Below, one piece after another: positions 51,601 to 61,800 of a DNA stretch of 64,000 nucleotides. The DNA comes from Marchantia polymorpha subsp. ruderalis. Taxonomy: Eukaryota > Streptophyta > Marchantiopsida > Marchantiales > Marchantiaceae. A model generated the notes under the pieces. The model did no database searches. It had not been told where the DNA came from and worked only from the letters and a program-made list of their open reading frames with translations. How positions within the stretch are numbered: the stretch's first letter is position 1; each line of letters begins with the position of its first letter. The stretch is taken from positions 2,254,501 to 2,318,500 of the forward strand of contig AP031356.1 of assembly GCA_037833965.1 (NCBI GenBank), in the 5' to 3' direction. Made by a program: the position numbers and the translations under genes.

Positions 51601-54463
51601 CCTTCTCGACCAGCATATCAAGCAGCACGCCATCAGGTACATCAGATGCTGCTGCTATTTTCGAGCAGGCCCAGTGGATAAGAACAGTTTCCTGATACGA
51701 GATGACAATTCACTTGTAAGAAAATACGTGAAAAGTACATCATTTCATCCTCTAACGATATATAAGCATTGGAACAGCTCATGTGACTTATGATGGTTAC
51801 TGAACGTACCTGGCCGAGACCGAGGTGCTCTGATATTCGAAGGGCGAGAAGATGTCGATGCTGGCTGATAAGCCTGGCGATGAGAACTGGGGGAGTAAGA
51901 ACCTAAAAAAGTAGCAATAAGTTCAAAGAACGTTAGGTACAAACCGTTTTACCAATAGCATTTCATGGAGCATAACGGAGGATAGTTACAAGACTGAAAG
52001 CTTAGCAGTATTAACGTAAAACTTGCAGATTCTAACCAGTGCATGGACAGGTAGAAGAAAGACAAAGAAAAATGGTGAGTAGATACGATAGGCAAATGTA
52101 AGGACAGAAACCCGCAGATGCCCTGACTAGTAAAAACGTAATACTTCATAAAATTCATTTCCCCATCTGACTTAGTCAGTTTGCCAAAATCAATCAACTA
52201 AAACGGCAAGGACTTTGGAAACATATGGTTGACGTCCTGAGATTCAAAACAGAGACAGGAGCCCTGAACTTTTTGTCAAACAGTCTATGAAAAACATTCT
52301 CCTCAGATGTAGGCCATCTTCCTGCGATTTGACAATCTGACAAGTCGACTTTGAGGGTCCAGGTGCATGCAACCACGGAGACAAAGTCTGAACTCACTGC
52401 ACCACAGTCAGATTACCTCGAGTTGCTGAATAGTAAGAGGAATGCCGATCTCGAATCTTCGCACAGCATTGAGCACTCTTAGTGTCCTACACATATCCTT
52501 GAACTTGTTTCTCGGGAATTGACTGCCACAACGACATCGAGAAAAAACTCATATTAAGCTCACAAAACAACAGAACCGTTAAAATGGACCTCAATTCACA
52601 GACCGTTGACATTTGAACCTGAGAGTTGATCCTTGATGGTCGAAATCCTTCGTTCGTCATTTCCTCATTCACCTCATTAATGCAGAACATAAAATTCTAC
52701 TACCTAAGGGCATGACCTCACGGCTCAATGACTTCAAACACCTTGGCGTTCAACTATGCGAAACAATCTTATCAAAATTGACTCAATAAACTGATGCTAA
52801 AAGAGCACGAAACTTGTAAATTTTATAGCCTAAGAACATGTAGGGACCTGCAAAACGCTCGACCGTAAGCAGCAGCCCGCATAAGAGTCCGTTGTTGTGA
52901 TATGTCAAACTCATGTCCTGCAGCATCGATGCAAGCTTTTACTGCCTCAGGAAGAGATGAAATGATCAATCTAATATTCTCGTCTGCCTGCGATACACAT
53001 AATGTAAGATGTTTGTGAGATAAAAAAGTTCCTTCAGATATCTGAAATAAAGACATACTACAAATATAGATAACCCCAAAAGTGCTCGCAATCACATACA
53101 CACGATATCAAATTCGAAGCACTGCATGTAGTATCAGAGATATGAATGTCTTATTTACCTTCGAGCTCCGCTTGTCAAAGTGGTCAAGAGCATCGTACAA
53201 CATAGCTGCCGGGGTGGTGCTGCCGATCTTAAATATGGATACAGTTGCGTCCGATAAGCGCTCTAGAAACTCCATGTATGTATTTGACAGGATTCTTACA
53301 CCGTCGCATTCAGGGATCAAAAACAGGGGCTCGTCGTATGGATACTTCACAGAATCACCATACGGTCCAACCATCATAAGGATGTCCTCCCAGTACAATA
53401 ATAAACTGTCCAATCCACACCAAACCAGCTGCTCTGGTGGGAGTGCTGACTGCACAACAACAGAGAGGTCACCATTTAGATCATAATTTATTAAGGAACA
53501 CGATTCAAGGAAACCGTATATCTACGCTCCAGAAGAAGCAAGTTCTGTTTGAGCTCAATTGAAGAAAACTAATTTCACTTGATGCTCTAGTGAAAAGGTT
53601 GCCGGTTGAATTACATAATCTGTCACTTCACAAAGCCGCCCTCTCTATACAGGTCTTGAGACGGTGGTGTTGCACTGACCAACTCTCACCTGGGTGTTGA
53701 AGTCCACCAAAGTCTTGGAAAAGTCAGTAGAAACCACCAACAATCGCCCATCGTGTGTAAAACAAGCCACAAATGTTCCATTGGGTGACACTGTCATCTT
53801 CTGTAAGGGCCCAATGAGAAGATTATGATCCTGGACGGCATCGGCATCCACGATCAATACGGTCGTTCCCACTGCCAGTAAGACTTCCACGTTGCCTGAG
53901 ACGGTGAACTGTGGATCAATTATTGCCATGCAGTGAGGTGGTTCTTCAAGATGGGGATCAGCGAGCTTGATAGGCTGTGGATCCTCCAAATTAGTCACAG
54001 CAAACAGCTGATTCGCTTCTGTCAGACAAACCAATCCACTGCCCCAAATGATACAATCCGCAACCCCTTGCTCCCAAACTTCTTTGCCGAACGTAAACTT
54101 CCGATCGGTTAGCTCTCCGTGAATGTTGTACCTGTATACAGTCCCATCTTGAACGAGGACAAGCAGTACCTCGTCAGCAGTCCATCCCAAGCTAATCAAA
54201 CGACCTCCAGGTCGATCCCACAGAAAAGACGTAATTAGAACTCCCGACGCAGTGTATATGAGAAGTTTCGCACGAGCTGATTCGGAGCGCAGCTGCACAA
54301 TTTTCGAGTCGTCACGAATTATGGCAATCGGCCCACCAAAATTGGCGCAGGCTACCTTGTGTCGACTAAGATCCACATTTTGCCAACACATCGTATACAT
54401 CTCCTGCTTCCGGTAGAATCTGTTGTACAGCTCGCTCCACTCGGCAGCCATAGAGACCGCCAT
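48624..54463 (-). CDS. VPS16: VPS16 (VACUOLELESS1), HOPS/CORVET core subunit, complete coding region
   Basis: Fifteen coding exons: 54463-53690, 53449-53159, 52987-52848, 52522-52417, 51902-51810, 51691-51602, 51444-51331, 51103-50990, 50874-50801, 50560-50506, 50358-50177, 50072-49943, 49600-49498, 49229-49132, 48788-48624. All are GT/AG and frame-consistent, giving 842 aa (Arabidopsis VCL1 is about 858). The N-terminal half is the Vps16 beta-propeller (NVDLSRHKVACANFGGPIAI, LIYTASGVLI, VSPNGTFVACFTHDGR, LIPECDGVRILSNT). The C-terminal half is the helical Vps16_C domain (GEEERALVKAIESGDTDLVY, AKAAEEHAKLL, VSDKRFYWLKIFALA, LEKFSKEKKPP). VPS16 scaffolds the tethering complexes that fuse endosomes and vacuoles, and it is essential for vacuole formation in Arabidopsis. 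The start is the first in-frame ATG (MAVSMAAEW); 54451 is an alternative. An upstream GTG-opened extension is not supported. The donor after exon 3 (GTCCCT) is weak but required by homology. Confidence 0.96.
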
Positions 54464-55570
54464 CTCTCCCACGTCTATTTTCCACTCCCGTTTCACTCGA
54501 ACCACTCCTGCCACGAAATCAACTCCTCCGCCCTCGACGTTACAAGATCCTCAAATCAGCGACGAACGAAAACCCGCGCAGGAAAAGACCGCGAGAGTAC
54601 TCGCCCTACACCAATTCCAAAATCCACCCACCCGCCCAGCCAACCACCTTCGAAGCACGAGTGCCCACTAACCACGCGAACAGACAATCATCATCCCTAA
54701 AAATTCCACCCCGGCCTGCGATCAATCAATCGATCGATCGATCGATCAATTCACCCTCCCATCCCGACGGAAGGTGTCATCCTGTCACCGGCGCTCTCTC
54801 CATCGTCTCCCATCCATTCCTCCAGCACCATGATCCCCATCGTCAGCACGAATTCTCCCCCATGAATTCTCCGCGGGCATCAGCGCAACCAGTGGCGGAC
54901 GCCATTTCTTCGCCTCTTCCCTCCCATCGCCACCTGCGTTCGTGCCTGCGGGAAGAATGCTCATGGAAGCCAGAGCCAGAGCCAGTGCCTGGGCCTGTGA
55001 CAGAGCGAAGAGCACAGAGCTTCGGGTTTCTTCGTGTTCGTTCCCTCCATCGCTCGCTCGCTCGCCACATGGTTTTCCCTCATGCAACCTCGTCGGCTCC
55101 ACCTTGACTGTAGTTCGTTGCCGCGGTTAGCTCTCTCATGGAAGGTTACCTGGTTAGACGTCCTGTGACCATTCCTTCCTTCCTGGGGACGTCTCCGGTT
55201 TCGGTTCGACTTCTGAGCGAGAAACTGCAACGACATGCAGGAAAAGAATATTCTCCAACCACGAAGGGAATCGCGCAGTTCTGCCACTGCTGCGTTTGGC
55301 TGGCAATCGACGAATGTGTTCTTCTTCTTCCTCCTCCTTATGAGTTGTTATAGAGGAGCGTCTGATGAAGATGTGGTAGGTCTCGATACATTTCTTCTGC
55401 TTGACTGGATCGAGTGGAGATATCGTAGTACTCTGCAGAATAAGATGATGGCTTTTTTGACCTCCGACTCTGTCATCGAGCACTTGCAGTTTTACGATCA
55501 TTCTCGAAGGACACGCGAGTGAAGGTTTTGACTTTTCTGTGAACTTCCTTGAGCACCACAAACTGAGACG
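54464..55570. promoter_or_regulatory. VPS16 5' flank / leader region
   Basis: Non-coding DNA upstream of VPS16 with a (GATC)n tract at about 54722-54750. Overlapping frames on both strands (up to 148 codons) carry no recognised family. It probably contains the VPS16 promoter and 5' UTR, but no core element could be fixed. Confidence 0.35.
54722..54750. repeat. (ATCG)n microsatellite
   Basis: A tetranucleotide run ATCA/ATCG of about seven units upstream of VPS16. Confidence 0.85.
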
Positions 55571-58500
55571 AACAATTTCGATGTGCAGTATTGTTCACAT
55601 TCTTATTCTTCTCTTTATCGTGTCACGAGGAATTTGATACTTTAGTGATCAAGAAGTTGTCCAATTATGTCTGTTGTACTTTTGATCTTCAATCTAGCTT
55701 GAGGTCAGGTCTATGAGATAATACGATATTCAAGGAGTCCATCCACTACATTCCATGTCTCGGTATCCTCTATTCTTCAGAAAATGTAATCTACTACTAG
55801 ACATTAATCGTAGCAAGAAAACTGAATGAATATGTGCTTTATCATACGATGTAACATGTTATCCATTTTTCTGTTTGTTAATACGGCCAGCTATTTTTTA
55901 CTCGCCTATCCCCAACTAACAGATATTTTCTTTGTTTTTAAGTCTTTTACACCACTTTTCTCATATTAAAACCCACTTTCAAATATCTCTATTAGTCGTG
56001 TTTGGATTCATGGATTTGATTTCTAAAACATGTATGATTGATATGGCCTTCATCAAAGAAATTATTGTAATTCTCGTTATTCTCTTTATGGAACATCTAG
56101 GTGTGCTGAGAATTACGATCAATGTATGGTTCAAGAATCCACTACATTACATCATTTGATAAACAACAAGTATTAGATTCATAATGTCATACCTTATTCT
56201 AAAGTCATCCATAATAGTATATTCATAATGTCATACGTTGATGTGATATAATCGACAAAAGTGCCTAATTTTCCGATTTCTTTGGAGACCAGGTATTTCT
56301 AAATTTTTGAACCAGATATTATTTGCAAGCAGAACTTATCAAAAAACTAACTAATGTCATTAGAAAGGTGACCCAAAGTATATCCCCAATGTTTTGCAAT
56401 CATCAAGCTAAAATTCGGAAAATTTTGCAAGGCATTTTTTGAGCTTTGGTTTAACTAGCATCGTTGAGAGATGTTCAACAAGATCTTCACCACTCAGAGT
56501 AAGCTTCCACATAAAAAACTCAACTTGAACTTGCAAACTTTGTGCCTACTAGCCGGTAGGTGCACACTTAAGATTCACCAGGGGCGAAGATTGCGACGAG
56601 ATGCTCCAAGTGCTTTTACAAAAACCTCATGCACTTGCTTGACGTTGCAAGATATGTGTTTTGCCAAACTTGGTCAACAATGTTTTCATCAAGGCCGAAC
56701 TAATGAACTTGGAACCAGAATTGGAGAATAAAATCAATGTTGAGAATGTGAGCACATGATCGAAAAATATTTAAAAAAAATGTTCTTTATCTTTTGGTCC
56801 ATTGGACGGATCACTTTGCTAAGGTCTTCCCTCCCCATGATGTTGAACAGGTCGGCCTCCTTGTAGGGCTCAATCCTGACCACTGATAGGGCTCGAACTG
56901 GCGGATTTTGTTCATGTTGATGAGGAGAACGAAAAATATGCAAATGCGGTAGTGGAGATGTTGAAGGGGTTCTGAAGTTGATGAAGTTGGTTGAAACGGC
57001 GATGTTGATCCATTTTTCTACGTCCCAAATATATTGTAAAGCACCATCGAGTGTTAGCTTCAAAGAATTATATCTAAACATTCTACGCAGCATATTTGCT
57101 TAAGGCCGCAATCCCATCACTGGCCTCAATAACTGAATGTTGATTCAGAAAATGGAATTGTCTTTCAGGGCTTAGAATCCCTTTATAAGCAGATCTTCAC
57201 TATCGCATATAAGATAAATTCGACTCTGTTTTTTTAAAAATCTTTTGAATGATTTGAGAGCAAGAAACGAATGATCACCCTCCCAACCAATCGCAAACAA
57301 CTTTGAAACTTGTGCCAATTGAAGATTCAACGCTTAACTTAATGCTTAACTAATGTATCTTGAACCCAAAAGTTAAAGAAAAAATATGAATACCTCAACG
57401 GGAGGCTATTGTACTCACATGACAGTCTGGATCTAATGAGGCTGCTGATCTCAACACTCAATAAAAAATATGAGTGAGTAATCAAAACGAGTAGGCGTGA
57501 TGACATTTCTAAAATTAAAACGAGTAGGCGTCCAATTCTCTTGCATAATTCTGAGAAGTCCTGCCTTTACGAGTCCTCGATAATATTCATTGAGAACTCA
57601 AATTATTATAATTACAATTCAATTAATAATTACTAGAAATCTTCAAATAATTCAGATTGTGTTTTAGTTTACATCAAGCTAGGATATGTAGGGATGCTCC
57701 ACTAGATTCATATAGCTTTTGACTCTGGCTGTCCATACCCAATATTTTTTAGTTAAATAAAAAATATAACACCCTATCAGACGAATGGAATGGCAACGAC
57801 AGAAGGCCGAACCAAGAACGCAGAGAGCTGAGAGTGTGAAAGCGCGTACCGACGGAGTATCCTGAACCGTAGTTCTACAAAACTAATACAAGTACGTAGT
57901 TACGAAATCCTACGCACCGTACGCGTACGTAGTTCAGGTGAAATCGGGGGAGAGGGACGGGGGGTACGACCGAGTGTTGCGCTCCGGAAAATGTTGCTGA
58001 TTTTTCTCCGCGTTTGGTGTTGCGAACTCGCGCCGGGGCCTCGAACTTTTCGGCATCGCGAGTGTCGCGAACGACGACAATGCGCTTGCGGGATCGCGTC
58101 TCCCGCCTCGCAGCCATCGACAGAATCATGGGATGCGCGCTCTCGTGATCAGCAGGTTCCGATTCGAACTCGGTGACTCGAGCGGCAAATGCAGTTTCTT
58201 CCCGTTGCACAGGTCAGGCAATTCGCTGCGACGAGAAGTCATGCAATTCGGTGACGCATGCGACGATTTCCATTCGGCGTCATTGGCTCTACGTCCTTGA
58301 GATCCGTGGCACACTGCAGGTCCGGCTCCGTGCTGGCGATGGGGGCATGGGTCGCGGAGCATGCGTAAGGCATCTGCTTTCTTTACGGCCTCGTGTGCCT
58401 TCGATTGGATGCACTCTCAGATATGCTCTCCGGATATCAATGTCGCAAGGTGAAGTGCCGATAATTCCAAATTCTGTTTCAGCAATGCGTTTATTCTACC

Positions 58501-58829
58501 GATATATAACTCATGATAATTCTGGTCCGGGTACAAGGTAGTATTGTGAAACTCTCTACGTGATGACTTTTGTTTAAGCTTTGAAATCGAATTACAAGAA
58601 ATGCTTGTCGTTCGACAGTCTCCTTTTCATTGCACTCTGGCTGATTGAGTTGCGGGACATTTTGTTGATGCCGAGTTGGGATGTAACTCTATGACTTCGG
58701 CAGATCGTCTGAAGGCGGAGTTTGAATGCCTGTGACGAACGGCTCGTGCTGTTGGGGTTTCTGTCGAGTTTCACGACTCCGATCGACCAAGAAGAGCTTC
58801 ATATTTCGAGCACTCTAATCTACTCCAAA
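55571..58829. other. Intergenic region between divergent VPS16 and CFAP58
   Basis: A/T-richer in 55571-57780, then GC-rich from about 57780. A patch at 56500-57100 has coding-like composition, with a 119-codon minus-strand frame that matches nothing I know. A palindromic CGTACGCGTACG lies near 57924. CFAP58 promoter elements could not be identified. Confidence 0.4.
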
Positions 58830-61800
58830 ATGTCTCGGCCAGAGGAAGCGGAGAGTGGCAGCAAGCCATCATCTCAAGTCTCGTGGATGGAAAAAGAGAA
58901 GGAACTGACGAGTGGGTTTGAACTACAAGCCTTTGAGACGCTAGAGAGGGAGTTTCAGCAGGTAAAGTTCTCGTCAGATTCTGAGGATGCCATTTTGACT
59001 CCATCTTCAATTTGAAAAATTCTCGAGGATTGATGGATGGGATTCCAGTGTTAGGAGGATAGCAGCCTTTGCCGCCGTTTCAGCACAGGTCTGGTCGAAA
59101 GTTCCAGCCGGGGATCTAGCAGTATGCAGAGTTCTGGCTGGCGAAGAGTACAAGCTTCTCAGTGGAAGAATTATAATTTCCATATAATAATGTTACGTGA
59201 CTTTTGACACCAAACAAAACCTTATGCTACACTAAGCTAGTAGATGGTCTTCCTTGTTTAGCTGCGACGGAGAATCCACATGGTAGCAACTCCCACCTAC
59301 AGTACATTCTCTCAGGGAAGTCCTGTGTTCGTGGAAGTTGCGAGGGTTCTTGCTTGGTGAAATCTCGATGCTCTAACAACAGAAGACTAGGTGGAATAAG
59401 AAATTCACCATCGTTAACACCCGGAAAGGTCTGATAGAAACAAGTTCCAGAATAATAATGTGATTAATCGAGATTTGTTTTCTAGACCTAGTACAGGTGT
59501 GAACAATGACTTTCTCATACTTTGGGTACCATTCTCCATCCTGCCACTGATATTAGAGGGAAGGATATCTCCATAAACATTTCTACAATTTCACATTTTC
59601 AATGCTATTGCCAATTACATCTACAATTTGATACAGAGATGATTATGAGGTGCCTAAACTCAGAAGCAGTACACAGAGGTAGTGTGTTCCTGTGGCGAAC
59701 CGGGCTGGTTCTTACGCGTCCTGGCCTCGTTGAGCTTCGTCGAATTCGTCAAACCCCTTGTCCTACAAATCTATCCCCCTGTTCCCAAACGCATGTACCA
59801 GTGGGAAATTGTTTGTCGGACGTTTCTATGGTATTGGGGATAACATCAGATTTGTGAACCTCTGAGCTGATGTAAGGTACACCACGTAGCTGCAAACTAC
59901 TTCAGCAGACACCTGGTTCTGCTTCTAACCGAGGAGAGCTAAAATGATCGGTCTGACCCATCAGGTGTTGTACGAGCTTCAAACGGACCCATCTCTGGAC
60001 AAATTTCGAAACGAATATGAGAAACTTCATCGAGCTCTCAAAAAATCTCATGGTAAGCATCATCGTCATTGATCTCTTGTCGTGGGACGGAATTTAAAGG
60101 AGAGACGATGCCCTCGAGTGCTTCGCTCGATGCCGAGGGGATACAGGCTGTATGGCGACGGGCTCACTGAGATTCATCATCATCGCCCCATTGTGTCTGA
60201 ACTGGTTCTAAAATCTAGAGAGAATTTTCCGCTACATCTTCCTCGGAACTGCTTGCTCGCTCGCCTACCTGCCCACAGAATGCTCCAGATTGAGATCGTG
60301 GGGTGAATTAATGACTTGGGGTGACTGCTTGCAGAGAGCGAGAAGCGCTTGATCAAAAAGTGTCGGGAACTGAATTCCGAGATTCAGACGAACACCGCGA
60401 AGGTCCAGACTGCTCTCACGAATAGCGAAGAGGATCAGCTTTTGATTCTCGACTTGCGAGAGGAGATCGGGAAGGCATGGAAGATGGTCGATGCCACCCA
60501 AGAGAAAGAAGCGAAAGCGAAGGAGAATATCCAGTAAGTAACAATACACTCATTTTAGAATTGATAGAATGTAGATTTCTCCGGTTGTATTCAGTCGTTG
60601 TAGTATAGTGGTAAGTATTCCCGCCTGTCACGCGGGTGACCCGGGTTCGATCCCCGGCAGCGGCGCAATGCAAGAACAAACTGCAATTTTTTGCACTAAA
60701 ATCTTTTGGCAATCCTCAAAGTTCTGATGGTTCTGTTCCATGGAGTGAGTATACACATTTCAGTGAAAATTTGTTAAAACACGGATATTATATCCGTGTT
60801 TTCAAAGATATATTTTATATCCGGGATATAAAATATATCTTTTTTCACCATCTTCATAATTAATTAGACAAATGTGTGCACTACGATTTGGGTCATACTC
60901 AATCGTTTTAATTTTCCCAGTTAGATATATTTTACTTCGTTGAAAATCATTTAAGTGGTCAAGTTGTGCATGAAGTCTTCTTTTCGTCTGTACTTCTTAG
61001 CTACCAGCTTTGCAGATCGTTCGTCTTGTTTTTCGGATATAGTGAGCGATGTGTGGTGTAATTCTCATGTGATTTTTCGGCATAGGAGTGAAAGTTCGAA
61101 TTATAGAAGGCCATGAACAAAAGACATGTCTCCGTCTCCATCTTCACACAAGAACTTTATATAAAGATGCTGCTTTTTGTGAGCTTATGAGAAAATTTGC
61201 ATTGAAGGTTGACGGAATGGCGACTATTTTATTTGCAAAGTCTGCTCGGGTTAATTGCCTCTCTGTCCTTGATGTAACTTTGGTGGATTGTGAGCAGAGC
61301 ACTCAAGCAAGAGATCGCCAATCTGAGCGGGATCGTGGATCAAAATGTGACGTTTGCTGTCAGCAAAGACACGCAGGTAAATTTTCCTTGTCGCTGGATT
61401 CCACACCATATAGAATTTCGGCAGTAGTTTCATGCTAATTTTCACGCTGACCCTTTCGTCCACAGGTGGGAAGCTTGGAAGACGAGAAATTAGAACTCGT
61501 CAGAGAGCGAGATCGTCTTCTCGCCACATCATCCGAATTGAAGAAAGAACTTGCAGCTTGGGTTTCAAGAGTGAGGATCTTGGAGGAAGAGAAGGTGACC
61601 TCCGAGAATGACCTGGCCACTGTGAAAGGCCATCTTCACGCAAAGAGGGCAGAATGTGACAGGTTTGTAAACAGAACTATTTGAGATCTCCGCTCTAATG
61701 TTCTGGTCTCCACATTTCTCCTTTGTTTTATTTACAAACATACATCTTGACATTGAAGTAGTCGTTCGCTTTCTTGAACGACTTTTAAGGCGCATACATC

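Noticed and set aside
54464..54514. N-terminal extension of VPS16 (MAGVVRVKREW…)
   Set aside because: The extension opens with GTG, not ATG, and is absent from known VPS16 proteins. The ATG at 54463 gives the expected N-terminus.
56734..57093. 119-codon minus-strand frame in an intergenic patch
   Set aside because: The composition looks coding, but no family, start context or splice partner could be supported.
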